Below are positions 33,873-43,647 of a stretch of DNA of 56,181 bases, piece by piece (the first letter of the stretch is position 1; each line of letters begins with the position of its first letter). A program made the translations under genes and the position numbers. The notes beneath the pieces are model-generated. The model saw only the letters and a program-made list of their open reading frames with translations, made no database searches and was not told the origin of the DNA. This stretch comes from Pasteurellaceae bacterium LFhippo2 (lineage in GTDB: Bacteria; Pseudomonadota; Gammaproteobacteria; Enterobacterales; Pasteurellaceae): assembly GCA_029852775.1 (NCBI GenBank), contig LEKJ01000017.1:1-56181 (forward strand). The letters run 5' to 3'.

Positions 33873-34313
33873 TTATGACTCGATTTGCGATAAGGCTAAA
33901 TCAAGATCTGGGTTATCTTCACGTGGAATAGGACGCGGTTTGCCCTCTTTATCAATCGCAACAAAAGAGAATACAGCCTCCGTTACACAATGACGATCTC
34001 TCACACCTTCATAAACTTTTTTGATCCAAACTTCCACTTTAACTTGCATTGACGAACGACCGACACGGATACATTTACCGTAACAGCAAACAACATCACC
34101 CACTTTTACAGGACGTAAGAAATTCATTTTATCGACAGAAACGGTTACCACACGGCCTTTTGCCAATTCTTTCGCTAAAATTGCACCGCCCATATCCATT
34201 TGCGACATAATCCAGCCACCAAAAATATCGCCATTTGCATTGGTATCTGATGGCATTGCTAAAGTACGTAAAATCAAGCTACCTTCTGGTTGTCTTGTAC
34301 TACTCTTTTCCAT
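33873..34313 (-). CDS. yciA: Acyl-CoA thioesterase YciA
   Basis: Hotdog-fold thioesterase hydrolysing a broad range of acyl-CoAs. The 146 residues include [28 protein letters not shown] with the catalytic Asp, and [20 protein letters not shown]. The start overlaps the end of the preceding gene by 14 bases, showing translational coupling. Confidence 0.94.
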   Translation of the reverse strand: MEKSSTRQPEGSLILRTLAMPSDTNANGDIFGGWIMSQMDMGGAILAKELAKGRVVTVSVDKMNFLRPVKVGDVVCCYGKCIRVGRSSMQVKVEVWIKKVYEGVRDRHCVTEAVFSFVAIDKEGKPRPIPREDNPDLDLALSQIES

Positions 34314-34857
34314 TATTTTCCTCTTTGTCTAAATCTTTTAAATGTGGGTATAAGAAAATGCCTGTACCCAATACTGCGACTAAACTTAAACCTGTTAAAC
34401 CAAAGACTTTGAAATTCGTCCAAGCATCATCAGAGAAAAATTCACTGATGATAATATTGAGCGACATACAGAATAAGAAAAATACCGCCCAACCTAAATT
34501 CAATTTAGCCCATACCTCTTGAGGTAATTTCAGCTCTTTGCCCATCATCATTTGGATTAATGGTTTTTTAAAGACGAATTGACTAATCAATAATGCACCA
34601 GCAAAAATGGCATTAACGATAGTCACTTTCCATTTCAAGAAGGCTAAATCATTAAAAAATGCCGTGAGTAAGCCGAAGAATACAACGGCAATCCCCATAA
34701 TCCATTGCGATTTTTCGATTTTTTTGTAAATAACTTGGAGTGCAATAAGCTGAATAACTGTTGCTACAACTAAAACTATCGCCCCTTCTTGAACCCCATA
34801 AGTTTTATACACCACAAAAAAGAGAATCAGTGGGATAAATTCAAGTAACTGTTTCAT
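34300..34857 (-). CDS. yciB: Intracellular septation protein A family (YciB)
   Basis: Inner-membrane protein of 185 residues with about five hydrophobic helices ([89 protein letters not shown]). YciB influences envelope and septum synthesis in E. coli and Shigella. Only eight bases separate it from yciC. Confidence 0.94.
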   Translation of the reverse strand: MKQLLEFIPLILFFVVYKTYGVQEGAIVLVVATVIQLIALQVIYKKIEKSQWIMGIAVVFFGLLTAFFNDLAFLKWKVTIVNAIFAGALLISQFVFKKPLIQMMMGKELKLPQEVWAKLNLGWAVFFLFCMSLNIIISEFFSDDAWTNFKVFGLTGLSLVAVLGTGIFLYPHLKDLDKEENNGKE

Positions 34858-34865
34858 ATTGCTCC

Positions 34866-35606
34866 CTATAATTTTGCAGGAATCGTACGGAAAATTTGGT
34901 AGAAACGGAAACCAAAAATCGTAATAAAGAAGTTAATAAAAGATCCGATAATCACCGAAACAATGGTGCCTAATCCGCCAAATATTCCCGATAGAATAAA
35001 CGGAACTACATAACTAATCGCAAAATAGAGCAATAGCATATTGCCTTTACCACGACTGATTCCCCAAGTGAATTTTAAAGTTTCCATCACACTTTTACGT
35101 GGTTCTTCCGTTAAATAAACATAGCTAATAATGCTTAATTTGATTAGCACAAAAATCCCCGTAACTAGTAATGGCAACATAATTAATGAAGACATTCCGC
35201 CACTCGCCCCCGCAAGCATTGTACCCGAAGCGGCAAACGCAATTGGGAAGAACATAATAATCATAAACAGCAACATAGCGGGTAATACGCTTAATGCAGG
35301 CACAATATTTTGGAAGAAATGGCGATACTCGCCGTTATTGATTGATTTGATATTTAAAATCAATACTGCATTGACAAATACATTGATAACCGCAAGTAAC
35401 AGACTTGGCGTAAATGAAGACATCACGACTTCAGAGCCAACTTCACGAGTACTAGGCTCTAGAGGAAGTACGATCAAATTTTGTAATAAAAAAAGCGTTC
35501 CAATTTGGAGTAACACTAATAGCCCTACGCCAAATGAAGTAAATTGAAGTTGGTTACGAATGAAGTTCCAACTATCTTGTAATAGATCAAGAAATTTAAT
35601 CTGCAT
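34866..35606 (-). CDS. yciC: YciC family membrane protein
   Basis: A 246-residue membrane protein of the YciC (UPF0259) family with several long hydrophobic stretches ([64 protein letters not shown], a C-terminal [21 protein letters not shown]). In E. coli it is implicated with YciB in envelope integrity. It is the first gene of the operon and divergent from yfbV. Confidence 0.9.
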   Translation of the reverse strand: MQIKFLDLLQDSWNFIRNQLQFTSFGVGLLVLLQIGTLFLLQNLIVLPLEPSTREVGSEVVMSSFTPSLLLAVINVFVNAVLILNIKSINNGEYRHFFQNIVPALSVLPAMLLFMIIMFFPIAFAASGTMLAGASGGMSSLIMLPLLVTGIFVLIKLSIISYVYLTEEPRKSVMETLKFTWGISRGKGNMLLLYFAISYVVPFILSGIFGGLGTIVSVIIGSFINFFITIFGFRFYQIFRTIPAKL

Positions 35607-35672
35607 TTAAAATCCTTTGTTGTACATTCAAAAAATCTTGCGAAGTATAGCAACTGTTCGCTAAATTCGCTA

Positions 35673-35700
35673 TTGTAGATTTCAATTTGTCGGTTACAAT
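35673..35700 (+). promoter_or_regulatory. Probable promoter of yfbV
   Basis: -35 TTGTAG (35673-35678) and -10 TACAAT (35695-35700) are spaced by 16 bp, about 30 bases before the yfbV start. A moderate match by pattern only. Confidence 0.45.
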
Positions 35701-35730
35701 ATTAACTAAATCGTAACAAAATCAGGGGCA

Positions 35731-36171
35731 ATGATGTATAACACTCTCCAAGCTGGGCAACGCTATTTAAATACGTTTCCAAATCAGAAAAAATTGAATC
35801 TGTTTATGCCAGATTATCGTTTAATTCGCTTGGTTAAATTTGCCAGCCGTTTTATGCCAGCCTTTGCCTGCTTTGCGGTAGTTTGGCAATATTTTTTCTA
35901 CGATCCTGAACAATCCATTTTAGCCAATGCGATGATTACCGCACTATTTGCTTTGAGTATTCCTTTTCAAGGACTGTTCTGGCTAGGTCGTAGAGCAAAA
36001 ATGCCTCTGCCACTTTCTTTATTAGAGTGGTATGAAACTTTACGTCAAAAATTAATTACAGAAGAAAATATCAAAATCGAAGAACAAGCGGTCCCTTCTT
36101 ATCAAGATTTTGCAAATCTATTAAAAATTGCAGAAGAGACTTGGGGTGATAAGTATTTTGATGAGTTGTAA
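35731..36171 (+). CDS. yfbV: UPF0208 membrane protein YfbV
   Basis: A 146-residue inner-membrane protein of the YfbV (DUF412) family, with LQAGQRYLNTFPNQKKLNLFMPDYRLIRLVKFASRFMPAFAC, two hydrophobic helices (about 45-60 and 70-90) and the conserved FWLGRRAKMPLPLSLLEWYETLR. In E. coli YfbV affects chromosome Ter-region organisation. Two ATGs in tandem follow AGGGG; the second (35734) has the better spacing. It carries an uptake signal at 36084-36092. It is monocistronic, convergent with the dynamin operon. Confidence 0.92.
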   Translation: MMYNTLQAGQRYLNTFPNQKKLNLFMPDYRLIRLVKFASRFMPAFACFAVVWQYFFYDPEQSILANAMITALFALSIPFQGLFWLGRRAKMPLPLSLLEWYETLRQKLITEENIKIEEQAVPSYQDFANLLKIAEETWGDKYFDEL

Positions 36172-36183
36172 ATTCATAAAGAT

Positions 36184-36212
36184 AAGGGCATTAACTAAAA
36201 ATTAATGCCCTT
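36184..36212. terminator. Bidirectional terminator between yfbV and the dynamin operon
   Basis: Perfect 11-bp arms AAGGGCATTAA/TTAATGCCCTT with a 7-base AT-rich loop lie between the convergent stops at 36171 and 36254. The T-runs are short. Confidence 0.75.
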
Positions 36213-36253
36213 CATCAATAAAATGTAAAAATTAAATACGACGAGCTATTCTC

Positions 36254-37981
36254 CTAAATTTTAAATTTAGAGGTTAGTAAATCAAAGATTTTATCTGTAA
36301 AATCTTTTTCTTTCGGCTCATTTCTATTTAATAACTCATTTTCCAACTCTTTAATCTTTTTCTGCCTTATTGCCCCCATTCCAGAATCAACAATATTGTT
36401 AAGAATCTTACGACCAATTTTTGCAGTTTGAGAAAGATTATTCGATGTAGAATCCAATACTTTTTGAGTTTTTGATTTATCCTTATGCAAGGATCCTGAC
36501 AAAGAAATTTCACCAAAAATCTCATCAATGGCATTTTTTAAGTCTTTAATTAACTTATCTAGCTTTTTCAAATGTTCATTCGCTTTCTGCTTTTCTACGT
36601 TATATTGATCCATTAATTTCTCTATCTGATCATAAATATCTTTATTGTTATAGTCATCACCCAACATTAACGCTGATATTTTATTCAGTTTATCAATATA
36701 TTGATTTAAACGATCTACTTTTTTATTTATTTCTGAACGGTAACTTCGTCCAATTTTATAAAGAGAATTTACTATATTTTGCTGTTTCGATGATGGTTCA
36801 TCTAACGAAGTAAGAAAATCATTTAAACTCTTTTTCACAAAGAAATATTCCTTCTTATCCAGAGAATCGTACACTGATATTCCATAATATTTAATACTAT
36901 TCCTTTTCAAAACAGATTTTATATTCTCTAATATTTCTCTTACTTCATTTTCACTTTTTAAACTAGCTTTGTTTAACACAATATAAGGGATTTTATTTAA
37001 CAAACGATATTCTTGTAAAAATTGCACATCGCTATTAGGTAAAGTTCCATTTACATCAATGCCAACTAACCATATAAATTCATCAGCATTAATGATAGAT
37101 TCTTTCGCAAGTTGTTTATCATATTGAGTAAAATCAGTTTGACTTGATGAATTATACCCCGGAGTATCCACAAAACAGATATTGTTAAATTTATCTAGCT
37201 TTGTCATTAAACACATATAGGGCATTATATTTTTTAATGGATACTTAAATGAGCCAATAAAATCATGAGTAAGAACTTCAGAAAAATTTAATTTATTCTC
37301 TTTATTAACATGAGATAGTAATTTGCCTAAATCAATTTTCCCGCCATTATGACTTATTCCTATTAAAGAGCTAGAATATTCATTATTTCCCATCACATAG
37401 GTTGGAATTGCCGTTGTGGGCGTAACTGACCTTGGTAATTTGCTACAACCGCTACTAAAAAAACTACTAATAAACTCTGATTTTCCCGCACTAAATCCCC
37501 CAGCAACAGCCACTGTTTTTTTAGAGTGGAAATCAGGGAATGCACTAACCATTTTTAATTCTCTTTCAATATCTTGTAGCGCTAAAATAGCTGTTGTGCT
37601 ATTTTCAATACCGGCTATATTATCCGCAAAGGCGAAAAAATCCTCCCTTAGTTTTTTACTAAAATTTTCGATTTTATGATTATTCTCATTTGTAGAAGAT
37701 AGTAATTCCGATGTAATCTTTTCACGTAAAGTTATATCAAAATGTTTCTTTTTAAGAGCATCATACTTTTGAGATAATTTTTCCTTTTCTTTGGATAAAC
37801 TCTCTTTATCACGCCGAATTTTATTTAATTCTTCCTCAAACTCAAGTCGCTGATGGCTACTAACTGAATCTTTATTAGTCGAATCATTTAAAAGTAATTG
37901 TTCATCTAAAGATTCAATCTTTTTATTCAATTCCTTGATTCGCTTTTTTAGACGCTCAATTTCTTGATCTTTATCTAACAT
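36254..37981 (-). CDS. Dynamin-like GTPase, third gene of the cluster (coiled-coil N-terminus)
   Basis: A 575-residue large GTPase of the bacterial dynamin type. The first ~115 residues are a charged coiled coil (KDQEIERLKKRIKELNKKIE and EKEKLSQKYDALKKK). The GTPase domain follows with P-loop GGFSAGKS (161-168), G3 DTPGY and a G4-like NKAS. The C-terminal 200 residues are helical and lysine-rich (stalk-like), with no obvious membrane segment. The ATG is preceded by GGAGC, and its first 11 bases overlap the end of the second dynamin gene, so translation is coupled. Partners in this operon suggest a hetero-oligomer acting on membranes. Role inferred from family only. Confidence 0.85.
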   Translation of the reverse strand: MLDKDQEIERLKKRIKELNKKIESLDEQLLLNDSTNKDSVSSHQRLEFEEELNKIRRDKESLSKEKEKLSQKYDALKKKHFDITLREKITSELLSSTNENNHKIENFSKKLREDFFAFADNIAGIENSTTAILALQDIERELKMVSAFPDFHSKKTVAVAGGFSAGKSEFISSFFSSGCSKLPRSVTPTTAIPTYVMGNNEYSSSLIGISHNGGKIDLGKLLSHVNKENKLNFSEVLTHDFIGSFKYPLKNIMPYMCLMTKLDKFNNICFVDTPGYNSSSQTDFTQYDKQLAKESIINADEFIWLVGIDVNGTLPNSDVQFLQEYRLLNKIPYIVLNKASLKSENEVREILENIKSVLKRNSIKYYGISVYDSLDKKEYFFVKKSLNDFLTSLDEPSSKQQNIVNSLYKIGRSYRSEINKKVDRLNQYIDKLNKISALMLGDDYNNKDIYDQIEKLMDQYNVEKQKANEHLKKLDKLIKDLKNAIDEIFGEISLSGSLHKDKSKTQKVLDSTSNNLSQTAKIGRKILNNIVDSGMGAIRQKKIKELENELLNRNEPKEKDFTDKIFDLLTSKFKI

Positions 37982-40250
37982 TGGTTAGCTCCATTTTTAA
38001 AATGCCTAGCTCTTTTATAGTATTTTTATAGCTTTCAATAGCTTCTGAACTACAATTAATCTCATCAATTAATCGCTTAATTTCATTTTCAAAATTTGAA
38101 GTTACTTTTTTAGATAAATCTATAGATTTTAGTTCTGTACCAACATTATTAGCATATTCCTCCACTCGTTGTTTAATATCAACAATGAGTTTTTCATGTA
38201 GATAGCGACTTGCATTATCACTAAATACTCTTGCTTCCGCATCTTTTAATGTTCCCGTACGCTGTAAACTCTCTGGTAACTCTAATATCAATTCAAACTC
38301 AGGCACTGGAATAGACAATAATGTACTATTAATAGTATTGTGAATTTGTCTTACTCTTAAATTTTCACCATTTGAATTTATTTTATGAATCCCACGGGCT
38401 AAATTATTCAATAGTTCTTTACGCCACTCTTCATTATATTCGGATGCAAACTTCCCAAGCTCTAATGGCACATTCAAGACTAAGCTACTAATAAAATCAC
38501 GAATAGCGCTAGCTGAAATAGAATCTACAATTACTGTTCTCTGTGCATTTCTCTGTTTAATAGAATCCCAAATCCATCCTTTTTCAACATAATTTTCTAT
38601 ATAATTTTCAATCTCTGAATTTTCCTCTAATCGATTAATTCTTTGGAAGTTTTCTACTAGCAATTTTAATTTAGTTAGTAGCCCATATTTTAATTTATCC
38701 TCAACTTCTCGAGTTAATGAAATAAAATGTTGATCAATAAGATCAGATAACTCATTCCTATTACGTTCAAAGGTATTTAATTTCTCTCTTTCAACTTCAA
38801 TATCACCATCTTCAATATCTTCAATTCGTCTTTGGATCACACTTTCTAATTGTTCTAAGAATCTGTCATGATTACTGAAAGATGCCTTAATAAAATCATC
38901 TCGTCTTTTCTCTTGAATTTCGATTTTTCTCGTTTGAAGTTCTTGTAAAATCCCCTTAATGTTATCTACATTTGATAAATCTTTTAAAGCAGATTTTGAT
39001 ACTTGTGTAATTTCATTTTCATCAAAATAATCAGGATAATATCTTGATAAGTTTTTTAGAACCTGTTTAGCACTATTGCTATATTGTGATGGGGTATCAC
39101 TGTTTCTCAATAGCTGATAAGCCATACTTGAAGTACAAATAATGCCTTTGCTCAGGAAAATATCTGCTATGCGTTGCATACTTGGATTTCTTTCACGCAA
39201 TTTTTGTAAAGCATTACGAGCAGTGGCATATAGTTCAGAACTAATTTTATTAAGTGCATTTCTTGGATCTGTATATTCATCTCTGACATCACCAAATAAA
39301 GTATGATCAACTTGACTAGCAATTAAATAAGCTTCTTGAATCCCTTCTCTTGATGTAACTCGTTGCATTAATTCAACATCGTCAGCATTTAAAAATTGTC
39401 CTGCGGGAGAAACAACAAATACTACATCACATTGAGTAAGAAATTCATTTGTTCTTGCTTCTCTAGATTGCACAGGATCATTTACCCCTGGAGTATCCAC
39501 AATTTCTAAACCTTTCAATCCAGGCTCTGGAATACTAAGTTTGACCGATTTGGTAAATGGCATATATTTACCACCACTACCAACATATTCTTGGAGTATT
39601 CCCATCAGACCATTTATAGATCCTGCTTTAATTTCTGTTTTTATGCGCTTAGAATTAATATCCGCTTTTTTGATTTCACTGTATTGCTCAAAACAAGCTA
39701 CTAATACTGAATGTTTTTCTAATTCTACTTTTGCTAAATTAGATGCTAAACGCTCAATCTCGCTATCACTTTTCAATGGAATATTAGGCTCGTACATGCT
39801 ATTTTGTTGAGCTTGATTTCGTTCATTACGAAGTCTTTTAACTTCTTGATCTTTGATATGCTGATACAACCTTTGGTATTCTTCCGCATTTTCTCGAATT
39901 GATACGAGATCTTTCTCATCGTATAGTTCAATTTCTGCTTTTATGTCTTCACTATACTCCATTCTTGTTAAAGCAGCCGTCATTGGCGTTGCTGCTTGAG
40001 GTAAAATATCACGTCCATCAAACAGTAGTGCATTTAGTAGCGAACTTTTACCAGCCTTAACACGCCCAATAATGCCAATACGTAAAAGACGATCAATATT
40101 ATTTTGTTCATCTAAATTCTTCTTCAATGTGTCAAACTGCGGAAGATTATTATTTTTGAGTAAATTAATTTCCGCCCCATCTAAACCTTTTGCATTGATA
40201 AAATCGTGAATACGTTGATTTAATTTAAGTAGATTATTCATTGCTGTCAT
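37971..40250 (-). CDS. Dynamin-like GTPase, second gene of the cluster
   Basis: The largest of the three GTPases, 759 residues. P-loop GRVKAGKS (62-69), switch region with PQAATPMTAALTRMEY, G3 DTPGV, and an atypical G4 (IASQVDHT instead of NKxD). The rest is long alpha-helical stalk with no clear transmembrane helix. The insert between the P-loop and G3 is unusually long (about 180 residues, with a charged helix KDQEVKRLRNERNQAQQ). AAGGA lies before the ATG, ten bases after the stop of the first dynamin gene. Resembles the larger partners in multi-dynamin loci such as LeoABC of enterotoxigenic E. coli; orthology is untested. Confidence 0.87.
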   Translation of the reverse strand: MTAMNNLLKLNQRIHDFINAKGLDGAEINLLKNNNLPQFDTLKKNLDEQNNIDRLLRIGIIGRVKAGKSSLLNALLFDGRDILPQAATPMTAALTRMEYSEDIKAEIELYDEKDLVSIRENAEEYQRLYQHIKDQEVKRLRNERNQAQQNSMYEPNIPLKSDSEIERLASNLAKVELEKHSVLVACFEQYSEIKKADINSKRIKTEIKAGSINGLMGILQEYVGSGGKYMPFTKSVKLSIPEPGLKGLEIVDTPGVNDPVQSREARTNEFLTQCDVVFVVSPAGQFLNADDVELMQRVTSREGIQEAYLIASQVDHTLFGDVRDEYTDPRNALNKISSELYATARNALQKLRERNPSMQRIADIFLSKGIICTSSMAYQLLRNSDTPSQYSNSAKQVLKNLSRYYPDYFDENEITQVSKSALKDLSNVDNIKGILQELQTRKIEIQEKRRDDFIKASFSNHDRFLEQLESVIQRRIEDIEDGDIEVEREKLNTFERNRNELSDLIDQHFISLTREVEDKLKYGLLTKLKLLVENFQRINRLEENSEIENYIENYVEKGWIWDSIKQRNAQRTVIVDSISASAIRDFISSLVLNVPLELGKFASEYNEEWRKELLNNLARGIHKINSNGENLRVRQIHNTINSTLLSIPVPEFELILELPESLQRTGTLKDAEARVFSDNASRYLHEKLIVDIKQRVEEYANNVGTELKSIDLSKKVTSNFENEIKRLIDEINCSSEAIESYKNTIKELGILKMELTNVR

Positions 40251-40260
40251 TTGAGATTCC

Positions 40261-42077
40261 TTAGTTAAAAATAACGCCTTTGGCTACCGTTGAAAGAGAT
40301 TGTTTTGCTTGCTGTAAGTTTGCAATTTTTTTGTCAATTTCACCCGCTTGTAACTCTTTTTCTGCAATAGCTTGCTGAATTTCTTGCTGTTTCTGTGAGA
40401 TTTGAACTTCAAACTCTGATGAAACATTCTCAATAAGTTGCTCAATTTGCTCTTTCATTACAGGCTGTAGGTGCTGACGAACTTTTGCTTTTACATCAGG
40501 GATAATTCGCTCTAAAAAGAGTGACTCCATCTTCTGACGTTGCTCCATTCTCTGCTCTTGTAAATGTCTCTCACGCATACCTTTTGTGAAAAATGAGATA
40601 ATTTCAGGCAAGAAAATAATCACAACTTCGACTAACGGATTCACAACCGATGTGGTAATCCCCACAATAGTTGCCACAGCTTTATAAACACTTCCTGCCT
40701 TTTGAGATTTATCTTTATTTTCTAAAGTTTTCTGCATTCGATCATTTAGCTCTTTTAAACCTTCACTGGTTCTGGTTAATAGCAATTCGGTACTATTCAT
40801 CATTTTAGAGGTAAATTCACCATCAAATTCATAGTTCTCAATTGTATTTAGTCTTGTTAATTCTTGACCAAAATCTTGAATTAAATTATGGCTAATATCA
40901 CTCACTTTAAATTTGACACTCGAAAGTAATGTATTTCTAATTACTTCGTTTATTTCTAATTTAAATTCTTGCTCTTTATTTGGATCTAATGCCAAATCAA
41001 TAAGTCGTGATTGATTGCGAAGTAACTCATTGCCCACATCTTTAATAATGTCATTTACACTATCGCTAGAATACTGGCTCTCGATATCCGCAATAGAACG
41101 TTGTTTCTTCATTTGAATACTTTTAATTGTTTCCGTAAGCGTTTCTATTGCAAATTGGCTATCTTGTGTTGAATTTTTTAGTGTTGCTATTGTTGTATTA
41201 ATGGTGTCACTATTTTTAAAATAATTATCTTTTAACAATTCGATAAATAATGATTTAAACAACGAACTCGGTTCAATTTCTGCTAGAATGTTTTTTAAAT
41301 TATCTCCACTAAGCTGATTTGTAAGTACAAGTGATTTTTTGAAACCAAATAATTCTTGCAATTGGCTTTCTATCGTTGATTTTATAGCCATCACTTCATT
41401 TTCTGGTTTAAGATCTGTTTTGTTTAAACAGAAGGCAAAATTCTTGTTAAAGTTACGAATATTTCTAATTTCTTTGATAATCGAGGATGTTAGAACGGCT
41501 TCTTCAACACTGCTCACAAAAATAAAATAACTACCGCGATTCAAATACTCCAAAATCGCTTTGTTATGTTTTTCAATTGGCGCATTAAAGCCTGGCATAT
41601 CAACCAAGATTAAAGGTTGGATTTCTGCTAAATTTTGGTTGTTTAGATATAGACGTAAATATTTAAAATTCTGAGCATTATCTTTGATTTCTGCTAACTG
41701 TGAAATTTCAAATTTTTGGATTGAGCCATCCTCATTCACAGCTTCAATATATTCTTGAATACTATAGCGAAGCTCTGTTGCTAACGCTGTTTCTGGAGTA
41801 ACCGCAGTTAACAGAGTCTTTGTACCTAATAAAGAATTAATTAATGTACTTTTACCTGCACTGAATGCACCAATAACAGGTACAATAAGTTCTGTGGTTT
41901 CAATCACTTGAGAAAAATTAGAAAGGCCGTTATCAGAGAGACTAACGGATGATAGGATATCTGAAGTTTGTGAAATATAATTTAATAGTTGCGATTTAAT
42001 TGCAGTAACACTGGTTGGTTGGTTGGTTGGTTGGTTGGTTGGTTGGTTGGTTGGTTGGTTGGTTGGTTGGTTGGCAT
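40261..42077 (-). CDS. Dynamin-like GTPase, first gene; phase-variable, OFF in this sequence
   Basis: The open frame encodes a bacterial dynamin: P-loop GAFSAGKS, G3 DMPGF, G4 NKTD, a helical stalk, a hydrophobic paddle-like segment ([21 protein letters not shown]) and a C-terminal coiled coil rich in Gln/Glu. Upstream of a GTG at 41907 the same frame stays open for 35 more natural-looking codons ([15 protein letters not shown]...) and then enters a CCAA tract. The only ATG with a ribosome site (AAGGGA seven bases before) is at 42075-42077, directly before the tract. With 62 bases of tract this ATG is out of frame and its peptide ends after about 31 codons. A tract of 66 bases (one more unit) or 54 would join it to the GTPase, giving 606 residues in the first case. 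I read it as an intact gene held OFF by slippage; low-level starts at the internal GTG cannot be excluded. Confidence 0.85.
42013..42074 (-). repeat. CCAA tetranucleotide tract, phase-variation switch
   Basis: On the plus strand GGTT is repeated 15 times plus GG (62 bases); on the minus strand it follows directly after ATG and would encode repeating Pro-Thr-Asn-Gln. Tracts of CCAA are classic slippage switches in Haemophilus. One of three tract lengths gives the long protein; the other two run into a stop a few codons past the repeat. Confidence 0.95.
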
Positions 42078-42119
42078 AGTAATATCCCTTATTAATATTT
42101 GTCTATAAAATTTACATCT

Positions 42120-42148
42120 ATCATACATAAAATAGTAATACCCATCAA
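42120..42148 (-). promoter_or_regulatory. Probable promoter of the dynamin operon
   Basis: On the minus strand -35 TTGATG (42143-42148) and -10 TATGAT (42120-42125) are exactly 17 bp apart, about 43 bases before the ATG. The tract therefore lies in translated, not promoter, DNA, so switching acts through translation and perhaps polarity. Confidence 0.6.
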
Positions 42149-42253
42149 TGCCCATTATTTGTTAATCATACTGTTAAATATAGCGCTTTAACTTATATCA
42201 CCATTTAGTATCGAATATTAATAACAAATGCGACAATTTGCTTCATATAAAAT

Positions 42254-42281
42254 AGAGGCATTAGCCTAAACTAATGCCTCT
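42254..42281 (-). terminator. Terminator after dcd
   Basis: Perfect 11-bp arms AGAGGCATTAG/CTAATGCCTCT with a 6-base loop, followed on the minus strand by ATTTTAT, 14 bases after the dcd stop. It separates the dcd-udk unit from the dynamin promoter. Confidence 0.85.
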
Positions 42282-42295
42282 ATTTACTTAATAAC

Positions 42296-42883
42296 CTATT
42301 TTTCGTCTTGGTTAATTCGACTAGATACTGCACTTTGCTGATTTTTGTATTTAGCATCTTTACGTGCATTATAAGGACGCTCTGCATATCCACTTAACAC
42401 TTCAAAACTTAATGCACCAATTGCCATATTTGGGCGTAATGCTAAAGGTAGTTTACCTGCATTGAAAAACTCAAGTACGATTTTCCCTTCCCAACCTGGA
42501 TCAATACGATGTGCAGTAACGTGAACCATTAAACCTAAACGTGCTAGTGAAGAACGACCATCTAACCATCCAACAATATTTGCAGGAAGTTTTACAGATT
42601 CTAATGTTGTTGCTAACGCTAACTCACCAGGGTGTAAAAAGAAAGCGTCATTGTCGTCAATAATGATTTCATCACTCATTACACGCTCTAATTGCGCTGT
42701 CATCTCTTCACGTGGACCACTTAAATCAATATAAGGGGTTGAATGTTCACGGAAAATTCGGAATGAATTACCTAAACGCACATCAACGGTTGCGCCATTA
42801 ATTTTATCATTCGCAGGGCGTGGGGTTAGGCTAATAATGCCTTCATCAAGATAACGTTCAATATCAACATCACAAAGACGCAT
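42296..42883 (-). CDS. dcd: dCTP deaminase
   Basis: Converts dCTP to dUTP, the main source of dTTP precursors in gammaproteobacteria; a homotrimer in the cytoplasm. The 195-residue protein begins [12 protein letters not shown] and contains [44 protein letters not shown] and GKIVLEF. I use the ATG 42881-42883, with AGGAG seven bases upstream, not the TTG six bases earlier. It lies ten bases after the udk stop. Confidence 0.96.
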   Translation of the reverse strand: MRLCDVDIERYLDEGIISLTPRPANDKINGATVDVRLGNSFRIFREHSTPYIDLSGPREEMTAQLERVMSDEIIIDDNDAFFLHPGELALATTLESVKLPANIVGWLDGRSSLARLGLMVHVTAHRIDPGWEGKIVLEFFNAGKLPLALRPNMAIGALSFEVLSGYAERPYNARKDAKYKNQQSAVSSRINQDEK

Positions 42884-42892
42884 AATCAACTC

Positions 42893-43546
42893 CTATTTCT
42901 TACCTAAAAGCTGTCGAATTTGAGCTTTTAAGATATTGATTGCAATACGGTTTTTACCGCCTTTTGGCACGATAATATCCGCATACTGTTTGGAAGGTTC
43001 AACGAATTGTAAGAACATCGGGCGAACCGTTGTACGATATTGTGACACAACTGACTCCATCGTACGGCCACGTTCTTGCATATCTCTCTGTAAACGGCGG
43101 ATAAAGCAAATATCTAACGGCGCATCAACGAAGATAGAAACATCAATTTCACTACGAATTTTTTCATCGGTTAACAACAAGATACCTTCTAAAATAATCA
43201 CACGTTTTGGCTCAAAATGCGTTACCGTTGTTTTTCGGTTATGCTCTGCGTAATCATATTCAGGAATTTCAACTGATTCACCTTTTTTAAGCGCTCGCAA
43301 ATGTGTTACTAACAATTCGTGATCCATTGAGTTTGGATGATCGTAGTTCGTTTTTACACGCTCTTCCATTGAAAGATGAGTTTGATCTCGGTAGTACGCA
43401 TCTTCTGAAATAATGCCAATATCATCCTGACCAAGTTCGGCTTTTAACTCTTTATAAATTGTAGAAGCGATTAGACTCTTACCCGACGCAGAAGCTCCTG
43501 CAATCGCAATAACAATACATCCATTCTTTTCAAATGATTGAGACAT
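42893..43546 (-). CDS. udk: Uridine kinase
   Basis: Phosphorylates uridine and cytidine in pyrimidine salvage. The 217 residues have P-loop [32 protein letters not shown], and the [21 protein letters not shown] lid region. Length matches E. coli Udk. udk and dcd sit together as in other gammaproteobacteria and are co-transcribed. argO is divergent across a 101-bp gap that contains a partial uptake signal (TTTTGCAAA...AGACCGC, near 43574-43606). Confidence 0.96.
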   Translation of the reverse strand: MSQSFEKNGCIVIAIAGASASGKSLIASTIYKELKAELGQDDIGIISEDAYYRDQTHLSMEERVKTNYDHPNSMDHELLVTHLRALKKGESVEIPEYDYAEHNRKTTVTHFEPKRVIILEGILLLTDEKIRSEIDVSIFVDAPLDICFIRRLQRDMQERGRTMESVVSQYRTTVRPMFLQFVEPSKQYADIIVPKGGKNRIAINILKAQIRQLLGKK

Positions 43547-43647
43547 TATTTGTACCTTTTAAATCAAAAAATAAATTTTGCAAATTATACCCTAAAACAG
43601 ACCGCTTTTGAGTATAATCAACCAAATTTACTTGGAACATTTAAATT

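Noticed and set aside
41905-41907. GTG as the true start of the first dynamin gene
   Set aside because: It would leave only 12 residues before the P-loop and no clear ribosome site, while 35 upstream codons in the same frame read like normal protein and lead into the CCAA tract next to an ATG with a good ribosome site.
42013-42074. The tetranucleotide tract as a sequencing or assembly artefact
   Set aside because: A clean 62-base tract directly after a start codon and in front of an otherwise open gene is the known design of phase-variable genes. The exact repeat number, however, could be miscounted by an assembler, so the OFF call depends on it.
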